A DNA stretch of 64,000 nucleotides from Culturomica massiliensis. GTDB lineage: Bacteria > Bacteroidota > Bacteroidia > Bacteroidales > Marinifilaceae. This document shows positions 24,065 to 32,809 of the stretch, piece after piece. The DNA lies in NCBI RefSeq assembly GCF_900091655.1, contig NZ_LT594621.1, positions 3,494,188-3,558,187 of the forward strand, in the 5' to 3' direction. Under the pieces are notes generated by a model that was not told the origin of the DNA, made no database searches, and saw nothing but the letters and a program-made list of their open reading frames with translations. Within the stretch, counting starts at the first letter, position 1; the number at the start of each line of letters is the position of its first letter. The position numbers and the translations under genes were made by a program.

Positions 24065-25831
24065 TTAATCTTCGTGCCCAATTTCTTTGATTGATTGTGT
24101 TACATTTATTGTGTAATCCCCGATTTTTTCACATTCGGAAAACATGTCATTATATAAGATACCCGTTGAGTAATCGTATCGTTTTTCTTCGATGGCCAAT
24201 AAATGTTCCTGTTTCAGAATTGTGCGGTAACTATTGATCGCGTCTTCAATTTCATACGCTTTTTTGGCATTTACCTGGGTATATTCTGTCGTTAGATTCT
24301 GACACATGATAACGATCGATTCATCGACCAGGGAGAACATATGCTTCAGTTTGTTGCTTAAGTCCTCCGGAAAGACAACGCCTTGCTCATTGCGGCGGTA
24401 TATGGCTTTAGATACATTTAATATAGAGTCGGCCACACTTTCGATTTCGGATACGATTTTGAACATGGCCCGGACACGTTGTGAGTTTTCTGTCGAAAGC
24501 TTGGATTCCGATACCATCGTCAGGTAATCGGCAATTTCGATCTCGACCTGGTCGCTTTCATCTTCCAGTTTTAGCAACTGATCGAATTCTTTTTCATATT
24601 CGTTACGGGACATACTGAATGCCCGTACCATTTTGTGAAACATTTCCAGGGTGTTTTGTCCGTAATGGCATATTTCCTGCTTGGCTTGGAATAACGACGC
24701 ATCCGGTGTCGAAAGCATTCCGATTTTAATATGTTTTAGCTTGAATGTATCTTCTCCTGTCTTCGGAGGTATGATACGGCTTACTAGGCGGGCGATGAAT
24801 TTGGTGAACCAGATTAACAGAGCGACATTGATTCCTTTGGCTAATGTGTTGAAAAGGGAGAGGACAAGCGGCATAGCCATGTTGATGGAGGCGGTGACTC
24901 CGGCTCGGGCTTCCGGTGAGAATGCTTCGGTCAGCAGCCGGGGATCGGAATAGATGGGGTTGTATTTTGAGATATGGAGGGTAACGCATAAATCGCCGAT
25001 AAAGTGGAGAAAAGGAGTGAAAATGACAAAGAGCCAGACAACTCCGAATACATTGATTATAAAATGAGCGAGGGCTGCCCGTTTAGCCTGGACGTTGGCC
25101 ACTGTTGCCGCCAGATTGGCTGTAATTGTCGTCCCGATATTTTCTCCCATAATCATGGCTGCAGCATCTTCGTACCCGATCCACCCTTTGGAACAGATAA
25201 CCAGTGTCAGTGCAACCGTTGCAGAGGAGGACTGGAAAAGTGTTGTTAAGGCAGCTCCGATAAACAGAAAGATCATCCACGACCGGAATCCCAGAAAACT
25301 GATCTGTTGGATAAACTCACCGACACCCGGATAATCGTGGATATTCGACGGCATACTTTCCTGTAAAAAGCGCAGAGCTAGAAATAACAGACCGAAGCCG
25401 ATAAACATTTCCCCCCAGTTTTTTCGGGAGCGCTTCTTTGAAAACAGCAGCGGCAGTGTACAGCCGATAATCGGTAATGCCAGATCACTCATGCTGAATT
25501 TGCCCAACCCCAGGATAGCTACCATCCAGCTCGTTACGGTCGTCCCTACATTCGCACCTAAAATTACACCAATAGAACCGACTAAATCAAGCAAGCCGGC
25601 ATTTACAAAACTAACAACCATTACGGTGGTCGCCGAAGAACTTTGGATAAGAGCCGTGATAATTAAGCCGGTAAGGACACCTGTGACACGGTTAGAAGTC
25701 ATTGCTGTCAAAATCTGGCGCATTTTATTGCCAGCCAGCTTTTGGAGAGATTCGCTCAGCAACTTCATTCCATAAAGGAACAATGCTAATGATCCGATCA
25801 GCTTCAGCAATTCGAAGATTCCATAATCCAT
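24065..25831 (-). CDS. Na/Pi cotransporter family protein, copy A
   Basis: A 588-residue paralogue of the next gene with the same layout: two QSSSATT membrane repeats (ALIQSSSATTVMVV and LFQSSSATVALTLV) and a C-terminal PhoU-like domain (EDESDQVEIEIADYL). It is longer mainly through an insert around residues 285-310 (HISKYNPIYSDPRLLTEAF), in the loop after GDLCVTL. The tandem pair with only 41 nt between suggests duplication and co-transcription. A weak TACTTTTA box (minus strand, 25865-25872) lies upstream. Confidence 0.88.
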   Translation of the reverse strand: MDYGIFELLKLIGSLALFLYGMKLLSESLQKLAGNKMRQILTAMTSNRVTGVLTGLIITALIQSSSATTVMVVSFVNAGLLDLVGSIGVILGANVGTTVTSWMVAILGLGKFSMSDLALPIIGCTLPLLFSKKRSRKNWGEMFIGFGLLFLALRFLQESMPSNIHDYPGVGEFIQQISFLGFRSWMIFLFIGAALTTLFQSSSATVALTLVICSKGWIGYEDAAAMIMGENIGTTITANLAATVANVQAKRAALAHFIINVFGVVWLFVIFTPFLHFIGDLCVTLHISKYNPIYSDPRLLTEAFSPEARAGVTASINMAMPLVLSLFNTLAKGINVALLIWFTKFIARLVSRIIPPKTGEDTFKLKHIKIGMLSTPDASLFQAKQEICHYGQNTLEMFHKMVRAFSMSRNEYEKEFDQLLKLEDESDQVEIEIADYLTMVSESKLSTENSQRVRAMFKIVSEIESVADSILNVSKAIYRRNEQGVVFPEDLSNKLKHMFSLVDESIVIMCQNLTTEYTQVNAKKAYEIEDAINSYRTILKQEHLLAIEEKRYDYSTGILYNDMFSECEKIGDYTINVTQSIKEIGHED

Positions 25832-26001
25832 TGGAGCTGTTTTTAGATTTGATTTTTCGCGACGTAAAAGTAAATAACTCGATTTAATTACGAAAATATT
25901 ACCATAAACTTTTTGATATAAAAATCAAATGTTTTTAACATATTCCGTTTGAGATACAGGAATTACGGCAGGCGGCTTTAAAAAATTTCGGGAATAAAAA
26001 A

Positions 26002-26022
26002 AGCCTCCGTTTTTCGGAGGCT
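26002..26022 (-). terminator. terminator after groEL
   Basis: An 8-bp GC-rich stem AGCCTCCG (26002-26009) with CGGAGGCT (26015-26022). A run of A on the plus strand just before it becomes the U-tract of the minus-strand transcript. Confidence 0.85.
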
Positions 26023-26047
26023 CTCTTTATTTATAGAAAATTCAGGA

Positions 26048-27676
26048 TTACATCATCCCCGGCATTCCGCCACCCATTGCAGGTGCTGCGGGTTCGTCTT
26101 TTTTCTCTTCAACCAGTACACATTCCGTTGTCAGGAACATTCCGGCGATAGAAGCAGCGTTTTCCAAAGCCACACGGGTTACTTTCTTCGGATCGATCAC
26201 ACCGGCTTTTTTCAGATCTTCGTATACATCCTTGCGGGCGTTGTATCCGAAATCGCCTTTGCCTTCACGTACTTTTTGTACGACAACAGCACCTTCTACT
26301 CCGGCATTGTAAGCAATCTGGCGTAACGGTTCTTCGATAGCACGTTTGATGATTTCAATACCGGTTTGCTCATCTTCCGTTTCTCCTTTCAAACCATCCA
26401 AAGTAGCCTGTGCGCGGATGTAAGCTACACCACCTCCCGGTACGATACCTTCTTCGCTGGCAGCACGGGTGGCATGTAAAGCATCGTCAATGCGGTCTTT
26501 CTTTTCTTTCATTTCCACTTCAGAAGCAGCTCCTACATACAGTACGGCTACACCTCCTGACAATTTAGCCAAACGTTCTTTCAGTTTTTCTTTATCGTAG
26601 TCAGAAGTTGAATTTTCAATCAATTTTTTGATTTGTTCAATTCTTTCCTGAATGAATTCTTTTTTACCGGCCCCTTTTACGATAGTCGTATTTTCTTTGT
26701 CGATTGTAATTTTGTCGGCACGTCCTAACATGTCTATTGTCAGGTTTTCCAGCTTTAAACCTTTGTCTTCAGAGGTTACAACGCCACCGGTTAAAATAGC
26801 GATGTCTTCCAGCATTTCTTTCCGGCGGTCACCGAATCCCGGTGCTTTTACTGCGGCGATTTTCAAAGAACCTCTCAAACGGTTGACAACCAGGGTTGCC
26901 AATGCTTCGCTTTCAACATCTTCAGCGATGATCAATAAAGCACGGCCGGATTGAGCAACGGGTTCCAGAACAGGAAGCAATTCCTTCATGGAAGAGATTT
27001 TCTTATCGTAAAGTAAAATATACGGATTTTCAAATTCAACCGTCATTTTTTCACTGTCGGTTACGAAATACGGAGAAATATAGCCCCGGTCGAATTGCAT
27101 ACCCCCTACGGTTTTTACTTCAGTCTCGGTACCTTTGGCTTCCTCTACGGTGATAACACCTTCGATGCCTACTTTTTCCATCGCTTCAGCGATTAAATTA
27201 CCGATGGTTTCGTCCCCATTGGCTGAAATACGGCCTACCTGACGGATTTTCTCAAAATTGTTGCCTACAACTTCTTTTTGGCTCTCCAAATGCTTAACTA
27301 CAGCAGCAACCGCTTTTTCTATACCTCTTTTCAATTCCATCGGATTGGCTCCGGCTGTAACGTTTTTCAATCCTACATTGATGATGGATTGAGCCAGGAT
27401 GGTAGCTGTTGTCGTACCGTCTCCGGCATCGTCACCGGTTTTGGAGGCAACTTCTTTTACCATTTGGGCTCCGATATTTGCATACGGATCAGCTAACTCG
27501 ATTTCTTTGGCAACAGTCACGCCGTCTTTAGTGATATGCGGAGCTCCGAATTTTTTTTCAATCACAACGTTGCGTCCTTTCGGGCCGAGAGTTACTTTTA
27601 CTGCATCTGCTAATTCGTCGACACCTTTTTTCATCAGGTCCCGGGCTTCGATATTGAATTTTATTTCTTTTGCCAT
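26048..27676 (-). CDS. groEL: chaperonin GroEL
   Basis: A 542-residue chaperonin subunit. DGTTTATILAQ (about 86-96) binds ATP, the apical and hinge regions are conserved, and the end is the flexible Gly/Met tail (MGGGMPGMM). It works with GroES to fold proteins in the cytoplasm. It follows groES after 99 nt, a gap that contains one of the AT-rich palindromes, and is closed by a terminator. Confidence 0.98.
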   Translation of the reverse strand: MAKEIKFNIEARDLMKKGVDELADAVKVTLGPKGRNVVIEKKFGAPHITKDGVTVAKEIELADPYANIGAQMVKEVASKTGDDAGDGTTTATILAQSIINVGLKNVTAGANPMELKRGIEKAVAAVVKHLESQKEVVGNNFEKIRQVGRISANGDETIGNLIAEAMEKVGIEGVITVEEAKGTETEVKTVGGMQFDRGYISPYFVTDSEKMTVEFENPYILLYDKKISSMKELLPVLEPVAQSGRALLIIAEDVESEALATLVVNRLRGSLKIAAVKAPGFGDRRKEMLEDIAILTGGVVTSEDKGLKLENLTIDMLGRADKITIDKENTTIVKGAGKKEFIQERIEQIKKLIENSTSDYDKEKLKERLAKLSGGVAVLYVGAASEVEMKEKKDRIDDALHATRAASEEGIVPGGGVAYIRAQATLDGLKGETEDEQTGIEIIKRAIEEPLRQIAYNAGVEGAVVVQKVREGKGDFGYNARKDVYEDLKKAGVIDPKKVTRVALENAASIAGMFLTTECVLVEEKKDEPAAPAMGGGMPGMM

Positions 27677-27687
27677 AACAATTTAAT

Positions 27688-27774
27688 TATAGATTTTAAA
27701 TTTTAGATTTTAAATTATAGAGTTCAATGTATTTTAATTTTGGATTAACTTACAGTTACAATCTACAATTTATA
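27688..27774. repeat. AT-rich palindrome in the groES-groEL spacer
   Basis: The left arm (27688-27720, units like TTTTAGATTTTAAA) and the right arm (27755-27774) are partly complementary: 15 of 17 positions in the best alignment. It is a member of the intergenic palindrome family, lying between two genes that must be transcribed together. Confidence 0.55.
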
Positions 27775-27775
27775 C

Positions 27776-28045
27776 TTATAGAACTACCAGGATGTCAGAT
27801 TGGTTCATGACCAGGTATTTCTTGTCATCGATATGAATTTCCGTTCCGGAATATTTTCCGAATAATACCGTGTCACCAGCTTTTAGCTCCATAGGCTCGT
27901 CTGCTTTACCCTGGCCGGTTGCGATAATCGTACCTTTTTGTGGTTTTTCCAATGCGGTATCGGGAATGATGATTCCCCCTTTGGTTACCGTTTCTGCTTC
28001 AGCAGGCTCAACAATTACTTTGTTAAGTACAGTCTTCAGTGTCAT
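27776..28045 (-). CDS. groES: co-chaperonin GroES
   Basis: An 89-residue GroES, the heptameric lid of GroEL. The mobile loop region ETVTKGGIIIPDTALEKPQKG and the end KYLVMNQSDILVVL are typical. It is the first gene of the groES-groEL operon. The upstream region holds a CIRCE-like inverted repeat that may control heat induction. Confidence 0.97.
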   Translation of the reverse strand: MTLKTVLNKVIVEPAEAETVTKGGIIIPDTALEKPQKGTIIATGQGKADEPMELKAGDTVLFGKYSGTEIHIDDKKYLVMNQSDILVVL

Positions 28046-28117
28046 GATTCTATTTTTTTAGTTTATAAATTATATAAAATTCTTTGAGAGGTTCCAACAC
28101 CAATATTCGTTGAAACG

Positions 28118-28142
28118 GTTGTAACGTCTGTAATGTTACAAC
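28118..28142 (-). promoter_or_regulatory. CIRCE-like inverted repeat upstream of groES
   Basis: GTTGTAAC at 28118-28125 and GTTACAAC at 28135-28142 form a perfect 8-bp inverted repeat with a 9-nt spacer. The geometry is that of the HrcA operator CIRCE (9-bp arms, 9-nt spacer), but the sequence differs from the CIRCE consensus. It lies 73-97 nt upstream of the groES start. Confidence 0.4.
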
Positions 28143-28284
28143 TGTCTCTTCTAAATCATATTCTGTGCCAAAAAATAGAAAGGAGAGGATGATTAATAAA
28201 TAAAAAATGTAACTTATTGAAAATTAATATGAGAGTAATAATGGGGTTGGGGTGGGGTTTGAAGAAGGCTGACAGGGAGGAAAT

Positions 28285-28321
28285 AAAAAATGTCAGTATG
28301 ACTGACATACTGACATTTTTT
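28285..28321 (-). terminator. terminator after secG
   Basis: A perfect 16-bp stem (28285-28300 with 28306-28321) with a 5-nt loop and A/T ends that give U-tracts on either strand. It separates the envelope cluster from groES-groEL. Confidence 0.85.
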
Positions 28322-28343
28322 ATTTTTCATTGACAACTATAAA

Positions 28344-28718
28344 TTATTGTTGCGGTTCTTCGGTCGGTGTCGTTTCACCTCCGGAGGTCGTACCGTTATC
28401 ATTGTTTTGCGGTTGAGTGGTAAAAGAAGGAATTACCTGATTTGCCGGAGCATTTTGAACTTGTTCCTGAATAGCGGATTTACCTCCTACTTCGTCTCTC
28501 GGAATAGCTAAAGCGGCTATTACACATAATAGCAACATCGCACCAGCTAATGTCCAGGTTGCCTTTTCCAAAAAATCGGTTGTTTTTCTTACACCCATAA
28601 TTTGATTGGAGGCAGCAAAAGAAGAGGCTAAACCACCGCCTTTTGAATTTTGTACTAATACGATTAAAATTAGTAAAATGCAGACTATTACGATTAAAAC
28701 TGAAATTGCAGTATACAT
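28344..28718 (-). CDS. secG: preprotein translocase subunit SecG
   Basis: A 124-residue SecG with two membrane helices (about residues 3-22 and 50-69). The conserved loop VLVQNSKGGGLASSFA lies between them and a Gln/Asn/Thr-rich hydrophilic tail follows. It assists SecYE in protein export. It starts 2 nt after the TPR gene, which indicates coupling. The low-complexity tail makes it longer than E. coli SecG. Confidence 0.93.
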   Translation of the reverse strand: MYTAISVLIVIVCILLILIVLVQNSKGGGLASSFAASNQIMGVRKTTDFLEKATWTLAGAMLLLCVIAALAIPRDEVGGKSAIQEQVQNAPANQVIPSFTTQPQNNDNGTTSGGETTPTEEPQQ

Positions 28719-28720
28719 GA

Positions 28721-29911
28721 TTATTCGTTGTTATTAATATTTTCCCTTATTTTCTCAATTCGGTTTGCAAAGTAAACACTTTTTTCCGGAAATTTCAAAC
28801 TTAATTTTATATAAGTTGCTATGGCTTTTTCGTATAGCTTTTGTTTGATGTATATTTTGGCAAGTGTTTCAGAGAAAAGATCTTCTTTTTCTGCGCTGCT
28901 TTCCTCCGATAGATCTTTGTCGTCTACACTATCCAATTGCCCTTTGGGAATGGAAGGTTCTTCATTGATAAATTTGTCAATCAGATTTTCTTTTTCCTGT
29001 TTTTTCCTTTTCTTTTTTAATTCTCCTGCCAGTTCCCCGAGTGGAATTTCTTGTTCCTCTGGGTCGTCAGATAGAAGATAAGCTCCCATTATTTCCGGTA
29101 ATTCTTTCGGTGTAATAGCCGGTTGCCGGTGTTTCTCTACGTTTTTTACCGTTTCCTTTTCAACCGGCTCTTCTTTTTCGGGGATGAAAAATTCTTCTTC
29201 GATCAATTCTATCGGAGTGTATGTGATTTTTCCGGCTTCGGAATCAGTGGCAGACTCCGGACTTGTCTCCGGTTGGACCGGCTTATCGGGATGAACGGCT
29301 TCGATAATATAACCTTCATACTCATGGGACTCAACTTTTTCAAATACCGGTTTGTTTTGTCCGACAATTTCCGGTTGGGCATAATCATTGACAATCCCCG
29401 GTATTCCATCCAGCAGGATCGGATTTGAGATGGTTTCCGTATCCGGCTTGCCGGATACTGTACTGACAGGAGGTGAAACCGTTTGCTGCGCTTGATAATT
29501 GATATCAATCAACGTTTCGTCTTCGGTTTGTTGGAGACGATCCGGAGGTGTTTTTTGCGCCGGAATCCCGACCGTGTTGACCGGAATGTAACCGTTGATC
29601 TCTTTTATCCGGTCGGTGACGATATCACTTAAAGAAGAGTTTTCTTTTTTGTTTTCCGGTTGTAGATAATCGAATTCTAATAAATTATTCAGGTATTTGT
29701 ATAATTGCTTATGATCGGCAATGTGAATGGTTCCTGCTTTTAGTTCATTGCGGAATCGTACACTGGCAAAGATGTGCAGGGCTTTGAGATAGAGTACTCT
29801 GCCGGCCTGGAAATAGGGATAGCGGTTCACGAGAGTATCTAATTCCCGTAAATCATCGCTCCCCATTTTTTCAGGGTGGCATGTCAGTTCTATCAACCTG
29901 TCTGCTTTCAT
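28721..29911 (-). CDS. TPR-containing protein of the lptE-secG cluster
   Basis: A 396-residue protein. The N-terminal about 90 residues are helical (LRELDTLVNRYPYFQAGRVL, then LYLKALH). The middle is a long acidic Pro/Glu-rich disordered stretch. The C-terminal 60 residues contain a TPR-like pair (LAKIYIKQKLYEKAIATYIK, SLKFPEKSVYFANRIEKI). No signal peptide is seen, so it is probably cytoplasmic. It lies between lptE (13 nt) and secG (2 nt), a linkage suggesting a role with the cell envelope. The function is unknown. Confidence 0.7.
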   Translation of the reverse strand: MKADRLIELTCHPEKMGSDDLRELDTLVNRYPYFQAGRVLYLKALHIFASVRFRNELKAGTIHIADHKQLYKYLNNLLEFDYLQPENKKENSSLSDIVTDRIKEINGYIPVNTVGIPAQKTPPDRLQQTEDETLIDINYQAQQTVSPPVSTVSGKPDTETISNPILLDGIPGIVNDYAQPEIVGQNKPVFEKVESHEYEGYIIEAVHPDKPVQPETSPESATDSEAGKITYTPIELIEEEFFIPEKEEPVEKETVKNVEKHRQPAITPKELPEIMGAYLLSDDPEEQEIPLGELAGELKKKRKKQEKENLIDKFINEEPSIPKGQLDSVDDKDLSEESSAEKEDLFSETLAKIYIKQKLYEKAIATYIKLSLKFPEKSVYFANRIEKIRENINNNE

Positions 29912-29924
29912 GTTTTTCCGGAGG

Positions 29925-30446
29925 TTACCAGTTTACGATGGCTTTATTATATATATCGTCAATGATTTTATCAAGGATTTCATTGATCAGACTTTCTTCT
30001 ATGGAATTGAAGTCTTCGTCAATACCATAATCCTTGTAATTGGAAAAGCGGGTATTGAAGTCGAATTTATCGTCTTTCGTATTGGTATATTTTACCTGTA
30101 TTTCAATAGTCAGGCGGTTGTTGGTTGCTACCTCGTCCCGTTGGATGTCTATAGGACGTTGGTTATATCCGACAATCTGACCTTCAAAGCGGATGTCGCC
30201 GTTGTTGTCTGTGACCTCTTTGAGACTCGTTTTGGTACGCATGTAAGTTTGTAGTTTCTCCGTAAATAGGGTACTCAGGTAAGGTACTACGAGTAATGCT
30301 TTATTGGGGAAATAGTCTACGGAGAATGTTTTGATATCAGGGTTCAATGAACCGCCTGTCATGTTGTAACTCACCTTTGCTAATTTGCATGAATCGCAAC
30401 AGAGGATAATAAATAGCGTGAAAACGAGAGGCTTAAAGTATTTCAT
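29925..30446 (-). CDS. lptE: LptE-family lipopolysaccharide assembly lipoprotein
   Basis: A 173-residue protein with an N-terminal hydrophobic signal ending in CCDSC, where C20 is the likely lipidated cysteine. The mature part begins KVSYNMTGGSLNPDIKTF, typical of the Bacteroidetes LptE family, with the alternating strands of that fold. LptE plugs the LptD barrel and helps deliver lipopolysaccharide to the outer surface. It is the second gene of the minus-strand cluster, 40 nt after the sigma-54 activator. Confidence 0.82.
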   Translation of the reverse strand: MKYFKPLVFTLFIILCCDSCKLAKVSYNMTGGSLNPDIKTFSVDYFPNKALLVVPYLSTLFTEKLQTYMRTKTSLKEVTDNNGDIRFEGQIVGYNQRPIDIQRDEVATNNRLTIEIQVKYTNTKDDKFDFNTRFSNYKDYGIDEDFNSIEESLINEILDKIIDDIYNKAIVNW

Positions 30447-30486
30447 GTGTATTGAGATTATTCTGACAAATATAGTAATATTAGTT

Positions 30487-31725
30487 TTAGAAATTTTCGA
30501 TGTCGTATTCTTTTAACTTTCGGTAGAGTGTACGTTCTGATATACCCAGGTCTTTGGCTGCCAGTTTGCGCTTTCCGTGGTTTTTTTCCAATGCTTTTTT
30601 GATGAGTTCCTTTTCTTTCTCTTCAATAGAAAAAGACTCTTCGATAAAAGCTTCCGTGTCCTGTATCTGATCTTCGGCTTGTTTGGTGTTGACCGGAACG
30701 GCCGAATGCTTTAGCAGTTCTGATGTTTGAGGAGGATATTGATTTCTTAATATTAGAGATGTATTGGTAGTTGCGGGTGTTTCCGGCAGATCCTCTTTTT
30801 CAATAATGCCGTACACCAGCCGTTTCAAGTCGTTCATGTCTTTTTTCATGTCAAAAAGAATTTTGTATAGAATTTCCCTTTCTGACGCGAAATTATTTTC
30901 AGAATTGTCGTGTGTACCTGTGAGCGCCGGTAGTATCGGAGTATCTGCCGGAATATATTTTTTCAATGTTATGGCATCGACAAGTCGTTCTTGCTCAATA
31001 ATGGATATTTGTTCGGTGATGTTTTTCAATTGCCGGATATTCCCCGGCCAACGATAGGTTTCTAATAGCCGGATTGCGTCTTCTGTCAACCGGATCGCCG
31101 GCATTCTGTATTTTTCAGCAAAGTCGGCCGCGAATTTCCGGAATAACAGTTGAATATCTCCGTCCCGTTCCCGCAAAGGAGGGATAGAGATCGGAATTGT
31201 ATTCAGTCTGTAATAAAGGTCTTCCCGGAATTTTCCGTTTTTAATGGCGGTAGACATATCGAGGTTCGTGGCTGCAATAACCCGTACATTTGTTTTCTGC
31301 ACTTTGGATGAGCCTACCCGGATAAATTCACCGGTTTCCAGAATCCGTAACAGACGGGCTTGTGTAGAGAGCGGGAGTTCTCCCACTTCATCCAAAAACA
31401 GGGTGCCTCCGTCCGTTACTTCAAAATAGCCTTTCCGGTCGGATAATGCTCCTGTAAATGCTCCTTTTTCGTGTCCGAATAATTCGGAATCAATTGTACC
31501 CTCCGGAATAGCCCCGCAGTTTACGGCAATGTATGGGGCATGTTTCCGGGAACTGTAGCTGTGAATGATGCGGGGAAAAATTTCTTTTCCAACACCGCTT
31601 TCGCCGGTAATTAACACGGATAAATCTGTCGGTGCTACTTGTCGGGCGACATCGATAGCCCGGTTTAAGCCTTCATTATTCCCGATAATCTCGAATCTTT
31701 GCTTGATCGCCTGTAATTCCTCCAT
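30487..31725 (-). CDS. sigma-54-dependent transcriptional activator (AAA+), no receiver domain
   Basis: From the chosen start this is a 412-residue activator. Walker A GESGVGKE is at 41-48, the sigma-54 contact loop GAFTGA at 88-93 and Walker B LFLDE at 109-113. A Fis-type helix-turn-helix lies at the C-terminus (GKRKLAAKDLGISERTLYRKL). There is no N-terminal receiver or PAS domain, so activity is not set by phosphorylation in the usual way. The frame is open to 31779, but homologues begin near MEELQAIKQRF and a TATTTTTG box lies inside the extension. It heads the cluster with lptE, the TPR gene and secG. Confidence 0.88.
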   Translation of the reverse strand: MEELQAIKQRFEIIGNNEGLNRAIDVARQVAPTDLSVLITGESGVGKEIFPRIIHSYSSRKHAPYIAVNCGAIPEGTIDSELFGHEKGAFTGALSDRKGYFEVTDGGTLFLDEVGELPLSTQARLLRILETGEFIRVGSSKVQKTNVRVIAATNLDMSTAIKNGKFREDLYYRLNTIPISIPPLRERDGDIQLLFRKFAADFAEKYRMPAIRLTEDAIRLLETYRWPGNIRQLKNITEQISIIEQERLVDAITLKKYIPADTPILPALTGTHDNSENNFASEREILYKILFDMKKDMNDLKRLVYGIIEKEDLPETPATTNTSLILRNQYPPQTSELLKHSAVPVNTKQAEDQIQDTEAFIEESFSIEEKEKELIKKALEKNHGKRKLAAKDLGISERTLYRKLKEYDIENF

Positions 31726-31754
31726 CTTTTCGACCAGTTGAATATTCCTTTCTG

Positions 31755-31762
31755 CAAAAATA
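31755..31762 (-). promoter_or_regulatory. candidate -7 box of the sigma-54 activator operon
   Basis: The minus strand reads TATTTTTG, an exact TAnnTTTG match, 29 nt upstream of the start at 31725. It supports the shorter protein. No TTG at the right spacing was found. Confidence 0.45.
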
Positions 31763-31888
31763 GCAGTTTCTCCTGACAATTTGCCATTAATATTATGAAA
31801 TGTAGTCGAAAAAGTGGGATTGTTTTCCGATTGGATGGTGGTGGCGTTTTTATAAATATGTGACCTAATATATATAGGTATAAAATGA

Positions 31889-32092
31889 ATTTTAGATTTA
31901 CGATTTTAGATTTATGATTTTAGATTTATGATTTTAGATTTACGATTCGGTCTCAAGGTACCGGGTAATTGTTGGCTTTTAAATATGTATATGAATTCCG
32001 GGTTGTGTTTTTACAATTTTAGGTGAAAAGCATCCGATAACGAATCGGATTGCCGGATAATTTAAAATTTACAATCTGAAATTTACAATTTA
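31889..32092. repeat. palindrome with a 4 x 14-nt tandem repeat arm
   Basis: Bases 31891-31946 are four perfect tandem copies of TTTAGATTTAYGAT (Y = C,T,T,C). The complementary arm at 32059-32092 has two to three degenerate units of AATTTAAAATTTACAATCTG type. The 112-nt spacer contains a second small hairpin (ATCCGAT 32032-32038 with ATCGGAT 32044-32050). The element lies between the divergent activator and rpsL promoters. Nothing else is recognisable in the surrounding 31780-32218. Confidence 0.75.
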
Positions 32093-32218
32093 TACGAAGG
32101 ATTCCGATTCTGGCTTTTTGCTTGGACGGGGTAAATATTGTCGTAGCCGGGCGATGAAGCCGTATATTTCATAATCGCTTGAAAATCTATGCTTTTTTTG
32201 GAAAAAAAGATATAAAGG

Positions 32219-32250
32219 TTTGGTAGTTAGGAAAAAGGTGCGTACATTTG
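32219..32250 (+). promoter_or_regulatory. promoter of the str/S10 operon
   Basis: TTTG at 32219-32222, a 20-nt spacer and TACATTTG at 32243-32250, an exact match to the Bacteroidetes consensus. The rpsL ATG at 32293 follows with a leader of about 36 nt. Confidence 0.8.
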
Positions 32251-32292
32251 CACTCCAATTTGAATAAAAGTATACTAATTAAAACTATTGTA

Positions 32293-32694
32293 ATGCCTAC
32301 TATTCAACAGTTAGTAAGAAAAGGAAGAACGAAAATTGTGGACAAGAGCAAGGCTCCGGCTTTGGATGCATGTCCGCAAAGACGTGGGGTTTGTGTACGT
32401 GTTTACACAACGACTCCGAAAAAACCGAACTCAGCAATGAGAAAGGTAGCTCGTGTAAGATTGACCAACGGAAAAGAAGTGAATGCTTACATTCCGGGAG
32501 AGGGTCACAATTTGCAGGAACACTCAATCGTAATGATTCGTGGTGGTCGTGTGAAAGACCTTCCGGGTGTACGTTATCACCTTGTTCGCGGAACATTGGA
32601 TGCTGCCGGGGTTGCAGAACGGAAACAAAGTCGTTCTAAGTACGGTACTAAAAGACCGAAGCCGGGCCAGGCTGCAGCAAAAGGCAAAAAGTAA
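32293..32694 (+). CDS. rpsL: 30S ribosomal protein S12
   Basis: A 133-residue decoding-centre protein. The streptomycin-site loops are the sensitive-type lysines in TPKKPNS (K43-K44) and RGGRVKDLPG (K87), and the C-terminal tail is basic. The frame is open from 32248, but the promoter overlaps that extension and homologues begin MPTIQQLVRKGR, so the ATG at 32293 is used. First gene of the ribosomal run. rpsG follows after 115 nt, a spacer in which I see no repeat. Confidence 0.97.
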   Translation: MPTIQQLVRKGRTKIVDKSKAPALDACPQRRGVCVRVYTTTPKKPNSAMRKVARVRLTNGKEVNAYIPGEGHNLQEHSIVMIRGGRVKDLPGVRYHLVRGTLDAAGVAERKQSRSKYGTKRPKPGQAAAKGKK

Positions 32695-32809
32695 AAAGTG
32701 ATTAACAGGAATTGTTTATGAAGCGTTCCCCGAAAGTTGAGTAAATGGTTGTGAAACCGTTGAAGACAAAAAAGGACAGCTGATCGAACCAATTCGTAAA
32801 CTAAGAGAG

